A stretch of 64,000 nt of DNA from Evernia prunastri (Eukaryota > Ascomycota > Lecanoromycetes > Lecanorales > Parmeliaceae), in the NCBI GenBank assembly GCA_003184365.1, contig NKYR01000082.1, positions 118,913 to 182,912 on the forward strand, read 5' to 3'. Position 1 is the stretch's first letter; each line of letters starts with the position of its first letter. Below are positions 25,509-38,151 of this stretch, in pieces. The notes under the pieces are model-generated. The model worked only from the letters and a program-made list of their open reading frames with translations, was not told the origin of the DNA and ran no database searches. A program made the position numbers and the translations under genes.

Positions 25509-25962
25509 GTTGGACGCGCGTTGAACTGATATACGCGTAGATATGTAGATGAATTCAACCGGCTGTTACACTCATGTTGAGACCACCAAGGTGGTGTCGT
25601 ATGTGGAAGAAGAAAAGCCGTGGGTGTTGGACTTCACTGCAAGATTTGTTGTGGTTTTGTTTACTTGAGGTAATCGCGCACAGGTATATCGAGTCCGCAT
25701 TAGCCGCTTTTGGCGCTAGCGCGTCATCAGCCTTATCTCAACTCACTTTCATGAATCATGCGCGTTCAAGGTAAAGTAAGTACATATCTCGCGCCAAGAG
25801 TTCGTTACTACCTTATAGATCACCTCAGTGAAAATGGCTGACAGGAATAGAATGAAGATTTGTATTCCTCTGCATCAGCAACACCCAATTTTATACGAAT
25901 AAACCCCAGCTCAGCGGCCGACTTGACTCCATCCATACCTTTACCTCCGCCCCCTCTCTTTT
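25509..25962. other. Intergenic region
   Basis: TOP2 promoter on one side and 3' flank of the MFS gene on the other. Nothing else recognised. Confidence 0.5.
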
Positions 25963-28070
25963 CTACATGTGGTGTACCTTACTATTCCTTGTCCAGATCC
26001 TGAATTCCTTCCCCCAAAACCAAAATATGATACCACAGAGGCACCACAGTGTAATCAAGCACATATTCGTCATGATTGGCGGCACGTATCCTTCTTCGAC
26101 GACCCAAGTATTGATGAATCTCGAAAACCCATAACCCCAAACATTTTTATTGACTGTGATGCTCACGAATATCGAGCCGGATACAGGCTTGTAGGAGTCG
26201 ACTGCGTAAGTGGCGGCGATGGCAGGGAGAGCTGCTACTTGGATGCCGGCACATGTCCAGCCAACGATTACAATGGGCTACAAGTATGAGGTCAGCTCAT
26301 AGCTCCATTACTGTACTCCTTTTAAATAGAAGTCAGACATTGGCTACTGACCTTCCAATCCCAGGCTTGCTGCCAGCCAAAGGCGACTATGAAGTTGCCG
26401 ATTATCATAATAGCGACGTAAGGGATCATGGTCGGTAGCCTCATTTCCGGTTCTCTGATGCCGTTGTTTCTTTTGGTAAGTTTCATACTGATCCAGTCGC
26501 TCAAAGGCCCGGCTGTGACTAAACCAAGTATGCCGCCAACAAGGATGGCAAAATTGAAGAAGCCAATAGTAAGTGGGCTATAATTGTAAGGTGGTGCTCC
26601 GAACGCTTGAGATTGCGCTGGATCATGATTCCGGGGTCAGTCTTGCTTGTTTGAGGGGATATAGTGAGTCTTGAAACACGCCGGGAGAATGTTTCAGGGC
26701 TCAACATTTGGTTCAGAAGAGGAAGCATAGGGTTCGAAAATACGTACTAAGGTTTAGAGTCAGGAAGGATGACGCGCTCCATGATACGACAAAGGAAGCA
26801 AATTCCACGATTGGAAAAGCGAAAAGCTTCCATGGGATCCAAATGTCAAGCACAATGCTCTCGAACGGATGTGCGTTGGGCTGGAAGAGCTTGAATTGCT
26901 GCTTGCTTGGCCGGCCCTTTCCAAGCCACGGGTCTCGCTGGGCGGTGGCCTCACGAGAAAGATTGGCAAGCTCAGGGGAGGTAACCTTCTCTTTATCAGA
27001 CTTTTCCATTGTCGTGATTGTAGCCTTCTCTCCCGAGGACTTAGTTGTCTGTTCGGAGGCCATATTGTGGATCTCATCGGGATGCATGCGGTGATACTTT
27101 GTTTCCGGAAAGCCGAAAAGGCACAAGATAAATGTGGCAGCGATTAGACCGACGTTGAGCCACCAAAAATTGCGCCATCCTGAGAATTCTGCCATCGGAC
27201 CAGCGATGATAGGTCCAACCTAAAAGTCATGAGCATGAAATTCTTTGAGAGGATGAAGAGCCGAACCATGAGAGAGCCGAAATAGAATGCGAAGTACAGC
27301 GTCTGATACGTTCCTCGTTCATGTAAGAACATCACATCAGCAATGACATTAGGCTGGATAGTCTCAGCCGGACCAGCTGCGATGCCATTGAGCACACATG
27401 CCCCCATGAAGCTACCGTACGTCTGTGCTTTGGCTCTCCAGATGGCACTGCCAAAGCAGATCAAGAGGGACAAGAGATAGACGGGTCGCCGGCCAAAGGA
27501 CGTGCTCAGCGGGACCCTACCATCGATCACAATCTGAAAGTGAAATGCAACGGAGGCTATTCGACGTACCAGATGAAGTTGCTAAATCCGAGCACAAGAA
27601 TAGCAACTCCAGTGAATTGAATCACATCATTCAAGTTCGAATCGAATGCCTTGATCAAGTAGGGGACCATAGGTGCAAGCGAAAGCGGACCCATGCCTTG
27701 AACAAAGGACGCACATGTCGCGCAGGTTAAAGTGGAGAATTTCCAAAAGGTACTCCAATTCTACACCTTGTCAACCCACTCGCTTCCTCCGACAGGTTAC
27801 ATCGTTCCTGTTTGAAGAGCATTGAGCTCACCAGCGGATCATGAGGGTCATCACTTGGCTGTGGCACCAGCACCCGGTCGGACGACTTGACAAAATGATG
27901 GCTGCCCACATCTGTCATAATCTCGGTACCAGGTACAATTTGGACGTGGAGTTCCTCCTCGAGCTGGTGCAGCGTCTATGATAGATGGCATGAGCAAGGG
28001 ACCCATTGAGACCACTGTCAACATGTGATGAGCAGGAACAGCGTACATTTTCATCATAGTTCATCTCCAT
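25963..28070 (-). CDS. MFS transporter, HOL1-like (DHA1)
   Basis: Minus-strand exons 28070-28047, 27975-27832, 27760-27570, 27516-27267, 27219-26748, 26617-26352, 26277-25963; all phases agree, 553 aa. The cytosolic N-terminus has the sub-family block LEEELHVQIVPGTEIMTDVG and PQPSDDPHDPLNWS. Twelve membrane segments can be traced; the loop-2 motif A appears as FGRRPVYLLS. A long cytosolic central loop (about residues 230-310) is rich in K, S and E. Late segments include GGILGLVTAGPLSDWI and SVAL-like helices ending at FWFWGKEFR. HOL1-related carriers move cations, polyamines or drugs by proton coupling; the substrate here is unknown. The 8-codon first exon (MEMNYDEN) is the least certain part: an in-frame ATG also exists upstream at 28178. 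Confidence 0.88.
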
Positions 28071-28992
28071 CTTTACCACTGTTTTCCGACAATCCACAAC
28101 CTGTCCAGCGTGGTTGAAAAGTATGCTCAAAGAGCGTCCCAGGAAATGAGTGCGAAAAATTGGTAGGCCAGTATTCATGATCCAGCTGAAAGATTTAGGT
28201 GCTGATACCGCAACAAAGGAGCATGACTGCAGCTGAAGGATCTGGGATCTAGGCTAAGAGTACCCCCCACTTGTACACTTATCGCTAACGCACAGCGGTA
28301 AGCCGCAGCTTTATCTTTCCGACAAGAGAGAGAGGAAGACAAGATTATTATCTTGATGCAGAGCAAAACGGAGGTGCAGCAAATCAAAGGAGACGTCAAC
28401 ATGTCAAATCCAAACGCTGCGCAGTAGCTTTAGTCGCCGAAGGCCATCAACGTTTACCCCCCCCTTCTCCCCCCTTAGTCCTATATATGACCCAGACTGT
28501 GGGGTAGCTTTGCCGGGAGCAGACAGCGGCATCATATCATAATTGGATATCATGCGAGTCGGAGCTTTTGGACAGGCTCAGCTTACTCGCCGAAGTCTTA
28601 AGGGAGTGGGATGCCAGGCAAGGAAAAGTCGATTCGGGTTTTGCAGGATCATCCTTTGACTGGCAGGGATTATTTTTTCGGCAATTTAATCGGCAGATTT
28701 TTTCTTTTACTAAGGTATGTATCGTTTCTTGTATGTAATAACGTTCTCTCAGTTAGACAATTACCAGAGTTCACGTGCACACAAGGATAGATAGTTGCAC
28801 AATAGAAATGATGCGATAATTGTTTCCCTGGGATGTTGATGCCGTGGCTAGAAATGACATGATTCCATTCTTCAAGAAGAAAATGATTTTCTGAGGATCA
28901 GCATTACATGCTAAGAGGTTCGTACTCTATACCTGACGCCAAACAACGAAAAATTAATTGCCCCAAAGCGTCTCCTAGAAGCCTAAATCCTG
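28071..28992. other. Intergenic region
   Basis: Promoter of the MFS gene, with a pyrimidine block CCCCCCCCTTCTCCCCCC at about 28456-28474. No gene seen. Confidence 0.5.
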
Positions 28993-31900
28993 TTATGATT
29001 CCGGAACGAACATCGTGGCCGCCGGATTCGATGCCGTTCTTTTACCCCACCCGCTAAAGAAGCCACCAGCAGGAGCAGGAGCAGCAGCTGGTTTGAGCGT
29101 CTCCAAGGTAGGTCTTGCTGCTGTGGTTAAAATGCATGCCTCGCTGGCTCTTGGTCGATGGCCAGTGCTCGCTGTCGTAGCAGGTCCACCTCCTATCATC
29201 TTCCGCAACGAGTCCAACTTTGCTTTCACTTCTTCCAATTCCTGCCGTGCCACAGCTTCTGCTGTCTTGGCGTTGACAAGCTCTAGCAGAAGCGCGTCTT
29301 CAGAAGCAGGCTTGTGATCTTCAGTGGCAAGTACTGCAGATATGCCAAGACTGCTGGATCGTTTTGCGAACGGCTGCGCTGATGCTGTATTCGAGCGGAA
29401 TGAGCCCGATCTCCCGAGCTTGAGCTCACGTAGTCCCGCGGGCGCAGGGGCAATGTCAACTGGAGTGGCAGGAGTCGATTCATACTCGCTGTCAGTAGAA
29501 AACCTGCGGCTCCTCATTTCTGAGAGCGTCTTTTCCAGGCGCTGTTTGTCTTGATGTGCATCTTGCATACGTGTTCGTGCCTCTCGGAATTGTTCCAAGA
29601 GACGAGCGTTTTCCAATTTCTCATCAGCAAGCTGGCGGGTTAAGTCGGCAGATCTTGTGGCTTCAACTTCATACTGATCTTTCCACAATTTCGCCTCTTC
29701 TCGCATTTGATGCTTTGTCTGCTGCATAAGCGATGACCTCTTGTTCGACGACGTGTTGAAATGCAGTTCTAGCTCCATCAGAGCCTCGTCACCATCGAGA
29801 GCGACAGTTGGGGGATCTACTGAAGAAGGTGAGCAGTGTGATTGGTCCTCAGGTATAGCTTTCAGGTTGGCGGCCTTCTTCGCCCGCTCGAGAAAACGCT
29901 GCACTGCAGCACGATCTTCATCGCGCTCTTCACGCTCTTTCTGTACCTCATTCGTGAGTAAATTGTTTTCTCGCTGCATATCACTCAGAGCAGTGAGCAA
30001 GTCTTCAATTTGAGTATGAAGATCCCTGTCTTGGCTGGTGACTCCCATTGACGACGAGACGCTACTGCCGAAAATGTTGCCGCCTTTGACAGGGGTTCCC
30101 TCAGCTGAAGGATTTCTTGACATTGCTGTTGCTTCTGTTGAAGCTGCACTTAGGTGTGACTCGGTGCTTTCGATGGAGTTGAGCGTCGACGCCATAGACT
30201 GTTTCGAAGGCGTCCGGCGCAGAAAGCTCGAGGGTCGGGATGGCTCTGCAACAGCTAGGCTAGAGGTTGGGGAAGTCGCCTTTGTGGATGAAGCTGGACC
30301 TGTCCAGAAACGGCCCAGAAATCGTGATGCTGCGGCCTGAACGTTTGATGGAGTGGTAGTCTTGGAAATTGATTCTTCGTTATTAGGCTCCCTGAAAGTT
30401 CCCTCAAGGGCTTCTAGACTCTCCCGCGTCACAAGACCGGTCAAACCAACAAAGTCGTTCACCAAATCATCCGCGTTAGATCCATATGTATCCCACAATG
30501 CTCTGGAGAGTAGAAGGCTCATAACGTCTTCGAATTCGGTGCAGGCCAAGATTTTGCTCTGGTTTCTTCGCATGAGCGATAGTGCGACCCGCATCAGAGT
30601 CTCCGAAGCTCCCTCGGTCAAGATGACATCGTATATCCGTAGTAACATGGGCAGTGGACATGTGACCGCGAAGAACGAGAGGAACCATTGGGACACGTAT
30701 AGAGGTTCCACCTGTAAAGTTTCCATATGGGCTGTGAGCCGTGGGAGATGCTTTGATAACAGATGTTGAAATTGGTAGATGCGCAGATGAAGACCAGAGA
30801 GATCGGGTAAGAAGCACGAACGTAAGTCGTAGTGCTCCATCAAGCTGTGTTGCTGTTAGCCCAGGCATGAACGGATGCCTCTGAAAATACGTACCGGACG
30901 AGCACACAGAACGCTTCTTTGTCACCCATGTGCATCAGCAAAGGGCCGACAACAAAGCCAAGACCTTGGCAATATCCAATCTTTTGATCATAGAGACTGA
31001 AGCATTTGAGCACGCTACCAAGCATCTGCTGGCCGTCTCCTGAGGGATCCCTGAACATCTCGACGCCTGGAAAGCTTCGACCGATATCTTTGCCAATTAG
31101 ATTCTCGTAAGGGCTTGACTCGCCACAGAGTCTTTCATATTCATGTTCCAGCAGCGAGTCGCGAGATCCAGCTATGCTCATCCAAACAACACCACGCAAT
31201 GGTGGTGGAACACCACTCCTGATCTTGTTAGAAGTCAAGGTCGGCAGGCGCTGCGCGGTCTGGGGATAATCATTGACGAGAGCTGCCCAAAATTCCAATT
31301 CTGTCATCGGTGGGGGTTCTGGTATCAAGGAGTATCGAAGAGAAGGTTTCGTGGGCTCGTTGACAAGCTTCTTGAGGTGTTGGATTGAGGGCGGCCGTAC
31401 TTTCGTGCCTTTTCGTGTGGATCTAGCCCTTGCGAGAGCTGCCTTTGGATTAGTTGCCAGAGCGTTGTTTTCTTGCTCCAGTCTGGCAAGAAGGAAGGCG
31501 GTTGATTCGTCTGATCCCTCATCTCGGGGTGCCTGCTCTTCGCTCTTCTCCAACTCATCCCAGTCAACCTGGGCGCTGCCATTTGAAGAGAGGGTGCTGC
31601 CCGAGCTGTCGCTTCTGGAGCGGATGCTTGTCATCGAGACAGTAGACTCCTGGTACTCTTCTTCGAGTACAACAGCATGCTCATCAGGATCGGTACTCTT
31701 GTCGTCCTGGGAAAGACCTTGCCCGTAAGAAGTGTGATTGTTGTGGGAAGCGTCGAAAGTGTGTTCGCATAGAGCCGGATCTTGCCCGGGCAGGAATTGA
31801 GCGAGTGCTGCCACAGAAATCTGATTGTCGGGAGAGATAGCGGAGGAAGGAACGACCAGTGGATCTGATAGCCTCACAGTGACCATCGAGTCCGTCGGCA

Positions 31901-32000
31901 GTAGGATACTCATGCTGCGGGTGTCGCTTTCTTCTACTGAAGCGGTCTCATGAACATCAGCCGCAGCTTCCGTATCTCTATCTTCAATGGTCTGGGTCAT
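28993..32000 (-). CDS. GYP5: TBC-domain Rab GTPase-activating protein (Gyp5-like)
   Basis: Stimulates GTP hydrolysis on Rab GTPases in secretory traffic. Two minus-strand exons, 32000-30895 and 30844-28993, give 985 aa. After a ~220-aa acidic N-terminus the TBC domain begins at IRSGVPPPLRGVVW. The arginine finger motif IxxDxxR is IGKDIGR at about residue 302-308, and the glutamine finger is YCQG at about 343. The domain continues with HMGDKEAFCVLVR, CFLPDLSGLHLRIYQ and a helix TLMRVALSLMRRNQ. A disordered S/T-rich linker and then a long coiled coil (about residues 660-900, with LEELQ-type heptads) follow, the layout of Gyp5/Gyl1. The very end is basic/aromatic (GGFFSGWGKRT). The domain call is certain; the ortholog name is likely. 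Confidence 0.92.
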
Positions 32001-32918
32001 GATTGCTCGCGTATCCTATAATCTTCCGAACAAAGGCCTGTGCTGGTTACTATGATTGTGCGTTGCGTGTGAGGTCTAAGGGGGCGGCGGTCTAAAGAGA
32101 GTGAATGCAGCTGGTCCAAATGAGTGTCACCAACTTTGCTTTCTAAATGAGTGATGGTACAGGAGCCTGCTCCTGACTCGTAAAGAGTGTGAGAGTGAAA
32201 AAGAGCGACAATAAGGATTGGTTGTGAGCGTGAACAAGAAGATCGTGAGAAAGAGGGGGGGATTTTTCTTTGTTTCAGCTTCAGGGGCGAACAACACTAA
32301 GCCCTATCAGAAATGCACACCGCGCTCCGCGTCAACATGGCACAATTGCCTCCCACCTGTCCTCCTAGCCTTGAGTCCCATCACCCTCGAAGTAATCGCG
32401 CGGGGGCCAACGAAGACACGTTGCTGAAGCAAAGCCGACCATTTCATGAGCATTAATTTGATGCAGGGTGAGTACCTAGTACTGCTCGTCGGCTAAGACC
32501 TACAGTGGTAACAGTAATGACGGCTTTCTACAGGGGGGCCAATGAATACCTACCTCCTTTTCACCATTTTGGTTGAAAGTCACGGAATGAGGTCTATCGG
32601 CGCGGGGTAACATGTAATAATGTAATTTGACCAACCTGAAGACGCCTTGACCGTCCGGTCGAATGATCTTCACTTGTCTGTCTTTCGGTGATGTAATACC
32701 CCAATTTCCGATGCGTAACGGAGTGGAATAATAAAATAGGTAAGTTATTATTACAAAGTCTCTTCATCATTTGAACATTTTGTTTCATCCTCGGAATCAT
32801 CACCCGAATACTTAATCTCATAAGCTGAATAATCCCCGTGAACGCTGTCCACAGACTTTAAAACACCTACCGCACTCATCCACAGTAGGACCACTTGGCT
32901 CATCCACATAGCAAAATC
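32001..32918. promoter_or_regulatory. Divergent intergenic region GYP5 / reductase
   Basis: Lies between two divergent start codons and should contain both promoters. No specific element recognised. Confidence 0.45.
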
Positions 32919-33929
32919 ATGTCCAACCATGCAGCCGTTCTCAAAGAGGAGAAAGCGAAACTCACCATCGAAGAGCGTCCAATTCCCAAGCCCGGGCCAT
33001 CCGACGTTGTGGTGAAAAATTATGCCCTCGCTACTAACCCGGTGGACTGGAAGATGCAACAACTCGGCATTATCCTGGACAAATACCCAGCTATACTTGG
33101 AAGTGATGTCTCTGGCGTAGTGGATGCTGTGGGCTCGGATGTCAAGCACTTTCAGAAGGGCGATAGGGTCACAGGATTTGCTGATTCGTTACTCTCGAAA
33201 GATCCTCGGAACGGTGCATTTCAGCAATACTCAGTAGTGAAAGACTGCGCCCTCGCCAAGATTCCCGACTCCATGAGCTTTGAAGAAGGATCCATCCTGC
33301 CTATGAGCGTCGCAACGTCAGCCGTAGGCATCTTTATTTCTATGGAAATTCCTCGCCCGCCGGCCACGAACCAGGGCGGCTTCCTGGTATGGGGAGCCTC
33401 ATCTTCAGTCGGTACAGCTGCTGTGCAAATCGCCGCTTCCATTGGGTATGTAGTCTACGCAGTTTGTAGTCCTCGCCATAGCGCCATGGTCAAAAAGCTC
33501 GGTGCTCATGAGACGTTCGACTACAACTCCTCCTCTGTCGTCAAAGACATTACCCAATCCCTGAAAGCCTCTGGCCAGCAGGTTGTTGCGGCATATGACG
33601 CCATCTCCGAGTTCGGGAGTGCACCCAAGTGCGCCGAAATTCTCGAAGCGTTTGGCGGCGGAAAGCTCTGTCTTACGCTTCCATACCCTGAAGATGCCAG
33701 GAAGCCTGCAGGGGTAGAGATCTCGGAGACCTTCGCAGCAAAGATCTGCATCGACAAGGATTTTGGACACTGGCTATTCAATGAATGGCTGGCGAAATCC
33801 TTAGAAGACAAGACATTTGTGCCAAGTCCTGCAATCGAAAAGGTCGATGGCGGTATTCGGTCCATACAGAAAGCGTTGGATCTTCACGCGAAAGGCTTGA
33901 GTGGGAAGAAGCTGGTCATCACGTTGTAG
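32919..33929 (+). CDS. Medium-chain dehydrogenase/reductase, zinc-independent
   Basis: Single-exon MDR-family NAD(P)H oxidoreductase, 336 aa, start ATG at 32919 (an in-frame TTG upstream is not used). The N-terminal GroES-like domain has NYALATNPVDWKMQQLG and PAILGSDVSGVVDAVGSDV; the usual zinc-ligand Cys/His of alcohol dehydrogenases are absent. The cofactor-binding Rossmann motif is VWGASSSVGTAAVQIA at about residues 157-172. The closest general types are quinone/enoyl reductases and the trans-acting enoyl reductases of fungal polyketide clusters, but no polyketide synthase lies nearby, so a stand-alone detoxifying or lipid reductase is more likely. The substrate is unknown. Confidence 0.9.
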   Translation: MSNHAAVLKEEKAKLTIEERPIPKPGPSDVVVKNYALATNPVDWKMQQLGIILDKYPAILGSDVSGVVDAVGSDVKHFQKGDRVTGFADSLLSKDPRNGAFQQYSVVKDCALAKIPDSMSFEEGSILPMSVATSAVGIFISMEIPRPPATNQGGFLVWGASSSVGTAAVQIAASIGYVVYAVCSPRHSAMVKKLGAHETFDYNSSSVVKDITQSLKASGQQVVAAYDAISEFGSAPKCAEILEAFGGGKLCLTLPYPEDARKPAGVEISETFAAKICIDKDFGHWLFNEWLAKSLEDKTFVPSPAIEKVDGGIRSIQKALDLHAKGLSGKKLVITL

Positions 33930-34883
33930 GCAGCTGCTCTGCTATTTCACATGACATTGATGAGTCTAAGGCGGCTACTGTAATTTCGAGCGATGGACGA
34001 TCAAAAGCATCAGCAGTTCCATTCTATTTTTGCTCCATTTATGGCCTGTGAATTGAATTGAGATTGAATATCGTGATGCATGTCTGAAAATATGATTACA
34101 AGATCTTCGATGATGTAAGTGATGAGAAGGCTCTTTACGAGTTGATATCAACAAGGACAAAGACTCTCGTAGAACGCTCAGTATATTGCAGAATTGGTCA
34201 AAAGTCACGCATCGAGACAGGATGACTGGGGAGACTTCCTCTTTCTGTTTTCCATGTTGCTTGAAATCTTGTAGTACGACAGCTTTCCTTCCCTCATCCT
34301 TTCGTCTCTTCTCGGCAGAATGATCAGTCGAGATTGATAAAGCGTCGCTTTGGTATCGAAGAAAGAATTACCCGGTTGATGTCTTTACTTTCATAGGACA
34401 GAATCTCTTCAAGGCGAACGCTATGAGCTCGAGTATCCTATGACAAGGCGTTTCATTATGTACGATGATTGGGTTGTGGAGAAAATATCTGGCCAACTTC
34501 CACATATGCATGCTTCTTGATCCGTTTCTTGTTCCGAATATCCTCAGCTGGTCAAGCTTCTACCCAAATAGCTTCTCAATGTAAGGATTCATGAGCCAAG
34601 ATCTTTGATTGATTCGCCGACCAGCTTTCCATATCTGAAAAAGTCCCTCAAGGAGGAAGATATTAGGCCATCGTCATAGTCGTCTTCAAATAAAAGAACA
34701 ATAAACTCACCACCGGAGAGCGTCCGAAAACCATGGCCATGCCACCTGGACTGGAACGTCTCAATTCGGCTTCTTTCTGGCGTTGGCAGGCACATGTCGT
34801 TCATCTCATCTTCGAGCTTGTAAAGCCCAACAATTCTAAATCCTATCCGAAAATACGGTTACACTTTCATTGGTTTCTGGAGA
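33930..34883. other. Intergenic region between convergent genes
   Basis: 3' flanks of the reductase and MED4. No gene or repeat recognised. Confidence 0.5.
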
Positions 34884-35782
34884 TCAATCATCGTCTACGT
34901 CAGGCGAGTCGGGATCATAAAGGTCCAATCCCCCAAAGACCTTCGGTTTCTCCTCCCTCGTTTGCATCCCCATTCCTCCATCCGCGTTCGAATCGCGGCC
35001 CATCCCCACCGCGTCCTCACTCTGCCCGGTCTCCATGGTCTCTCCCTTCTCCTCGGACCCCCCTGCTGCCATATTCTCCGGGTCCTCCCCCCTCTCAACC
35101 ATGCTTTGTATCTCAGCCAGCGCGCCTCTTTTGATGGTCTCGTCGTTCACCCACGGCACGAAGGGAATCTGAGTGAGAGGATCCAGCCATTTGCGCTCTA
35201 CGTCTTCTAACGATGCGGTTCCTCTACCCATCTTCTCTTCCTTTATATCTTCCGCTCCTCCCTCTACCGCCATGGCATCTCCGTTGACAGCAGGGAGCGG
35301 AGGAGGTTGTGCAAGTGGTAAATTAGGCCGAAACGTAGGAGGAACTGTGTAACGACTTATGCGCTTCGCATAATCAAGAAGCTCATTGTAGGGAACGTTG
35401 CGTGCATCTTTTTGTGGTAGGGATGATGGGGTGGAGAGCAGATCTGCGCGCGTAGAGGCGAGGGTCGTGAGGGTGTCCGTTATGGATGCGTTTTGCAGGT
35501 CAATGGTGGTTCGAAGAGACCGAATGCGGGCGTGATTACGCTGGTGGGTAGATACTACTGAAATGTCAGACGGTACGAGGCGTAGAATAAATCGCGCAGC
35601 AGGATGTTGTTAGATCTGGAAGTTCTATTCATACATTGTTTTAGGCGTTTGTCCAGATCGTCGTCTGCAGCTAGGAGAGCGTTTGCTGCGGGGATGGAGG
35701 GGTTGTAGGAGGCGATTGACTCTATGAGAGTGTTCAAAGCCGTTTCCACCCTGTCCAGTTGGGCTTGTATGACGGTATTCAT
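34884..35782 (-). CDS. MED4: Mediator complex subunit 4
   Basis: Middle-module subunit of Mediator, the bridge between activators and RNA polymerase II. Two minus-strand exons, 35782-35635 and 35557-34884, give 273 aa. The N-terminal helical part is a coiled coil (QLDRVETALNTLIESIASY...DDDLDKRLKQ). The family signature VPYNELLDYAKRISRYTVPP is encoded mid-exon 2, followed by a proline-rich stretch and DPLTQIPFVPWVNDETIKRG. The C-terminus is acidic and disordered, ending DPDSPDVDDD. It shares a 393-bp divergent promoter with NCS1. Confidence 0.93.
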
Positions 35783-36175
35783 GCCTTAGAGGAAGTTGCA
35801 AGCTGCTGAAGTTGGTAGAATCTGGGAATAGATCAAGTAGAGAAATAGTTTGGGATTTGTTTGAAATGGGCCTGGAACCCCTCGCTCTGTTCCTGTTCCT
35901 CGGCGCTTGTCTTTCCCTGCGTTCAGCATCCCCTCCCTTGTTCCTTGTTCTTTTGCGACTCTCCAACTTCGACACAGATAGTTGAATAGAACGTGATAGA
36001 AGAGCCATAGCGACTGACATTTTCACGCTACGATTTCCTCCAGCCTTCATCGCACACCTGCCCGCCTCTTGCCTACTCCTCCGAGACCTACCATAACATC
36101 CACTCCTCAGCCCTCAAGTGTTGCGCGAATCAACGATTGGATTTACAAGGCGGTCTGGTGGGAACACATCTCAGG
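35783..36175. promoter_or_regulatory. Bidirectional promoter MED4 / NCS1
   Basis: 393 bp between two divergent start codons, the same length as the INCENP/ACAD gap. An open frame on the minus strand across it looks spurious (basic low-complexity residues). Confidence 0.5.
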
Positions 36176-37291
36176 ATGGGAAATCGGTAAGTGGTGGGAA
36201 ACTCTCAGTCTGTATGCGTTTCTCAGCGCGGTGCTATTGTTCCCATGAACCAAGCGCTTCCCATATACTTCTGCGCCGTCAGCAGCGCTCTGTCTTTTCT
36301 GGGAATGAAGCAAGGCTACAAGACGGCAATGGCAATCCGACAGGGGACAAAGCACAAATAGACTTGCGCGATTGCCGGCACCCTCTATACACCCTCTACT
36401 GCCTCCAATCTTGATTACTTGGCAAAGGAAGAGAGAAATGCTTGGAGGAACTACAGTCGGGTTCACAACCCCAAAGTGCTGAGGGAGGAATATATCATGC
36501 TTGTGTATAATAATAGCATCCCTTTGTGGCTACTTTTTCTGCACTTCACAGACGAAGCAAAGTCGATTTGTACAATCAAGATGTCAGACCAATCGTACCC
36601 TACTGACGCATCTCATTAGTCAGTCGAAGTTGTCCCAAGAGGAATTGAACCAGCTCCAGAAGGACACGCATTTCGACAAGAAGGAGCTCCAGCAATGGTA
36701 CAAAGGTCAGCTATGACACCTTACCCGCTTAATTTTATAACCAAGCTAACACGAGGTATAGGCTTCCTCAAAGATTGCCCGACTGGCATGCTCACGAAAG
36801 AAGAGTTTCAAAAGATCTACAAACAGTTCTTCCCTTTTGGCGATCCGACTTCCTTCGCAGACTACGTCTTCAACGTCTTCGACTCAGATAAATCAGGCTC
36901 TATCGACTTTAAGGAATTCATATGCGCGTTGAGTGTCACCTCGAGGGGAAAGATGGAAGACAAGTTGGACTGGGCATTCCAGCTTTACGATATTGATGGT
37001 GACGGTGAGATAAGCTACAATGAGATGCTGCAAATTGTAGAAGCAATATACAAAATGGTATTAGAAACTCTATTCTCAGCTATCCGTATGCAGCGGCTTA
37101 CGAGTCTATAGGTTGGATCTATGGTCAAGCTCCCAGCCGACGAAGACACACCAGAGAAACGCGTTCGAAAGATCTTCAAGATGATGGACAAGGACGAGAA
37201 TGGGTCGCTAGACATGGCAGAATTCAAGGAAGGCAGCAAGCGTGACGAGACAATAGTATCAGCACTATCATTATACGATGGCCTAGTATGA
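36176..37291 (+). CDS. NCS1: Neuronal calcium sensor 1 / frequenin
   Basis: Myristoylated EF-hand calcium sensor that regulates phosphatidylinositol 4-kinase and calcium tolerance in fungi. Exons 36176-36186, 36620-36705, 36762-37057, 37112-37291 agree in phase and give exactly 190 aa, the invariant length of the family. The 11-nt first exon encodes MGN and part of Arg, so the spliced N-terminus is MGNRQS, matching the MGxxxS myristoylation signal; the 433-nt intron that follows is by far the longest in the gene. EF1 is degenerate (KDCPTGMLTKEE); EF2, EF3 and EF4 are canonical: DSDKSGSIDFKE, DIDGDGEISYNE, DKDENGSLDMAE. The C-terminal helix ends LSLYDGLV. Confidence 0.96.
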
Positions 37292-38151
37292 GCAATGTTG
37301 ATGGATGCGTTCACGTTTTAGGGATGGCACTGTGCGTACGATTTCGTTCGGAGGTCGTCTCAGGCGTTGTATTTCTTACGCACGCATCGGGATTGGGTAG
37401 TTCATAGGTCTGGGGCCAATTGTACATCAGAATCAAAAACACCGCACCCAACCGGTTAAACTTTGTAGCAATCAATGGTAAACCAGGATCAAGCACAGCG
37501 TGCCCTAAAATTTAGGCAAAATTCATGGTACGTTCATTCTCATATCGAAACATCATGCAAGCCATATGGATTATACATAACTCAATCTATGGCTATCATA
37601 CTGTTCTCGTGTGTAACAGAAGCAACTTACATGGACACCCGAGCACGAGATACAAAGACAGAAGGAATCTCTTGATAAAGAATGGACATGCAACACCCAT
37701 TCCCAATCCGCTAAATGTACGGCAGGTAGTTGGAATAATCATTTGCCAGGGAAGCGTCCTGAATATCAAGTTACAAGCATAGAATCAATTGTTTTAGTCC
37801 CGAGCTGTTAGATGCCAAGCCCAGCCTACCTATTGCCAAGAATTTTCAGACGCCGGAGGCGGCAACCACAGACGAGCTTGACGCTTCAGAACTCAGAAGG
37901 CCAGTTTTCTCAATCGAAGATCTGCAAACTCCTGTCATTCGCTTTGATTTCGAAATTCACTGCATTGGTGCGCATCGTCGAGAGCGGTAACGCACGATCG
38001 AGCATTATATTACGCAGAAGCAGGCTCTCTGCGCGAGAGAGGAGATCGGGCAGGTCCGTACCGCTGGAATCTTGCCAACACTGAAGATTTTACCTCTGGA
38101 GATCTCATCTGAGCTGACTCTATCCTTACAGCCGCCTGGAACCTGCCCACG
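37292..38151. other. Intergenic region
   Basis: 3' flank of NCS1 and promoter of the TM9 gene. Nothing else recognised. Confidence 0.5.

Noticed and set aside
35625..36050. 141-codon minus-strand frame across the MED4 start
   Set aside because: It overlaps MED4 exon 1 in another frame and is mainly basic low-complexity residues.
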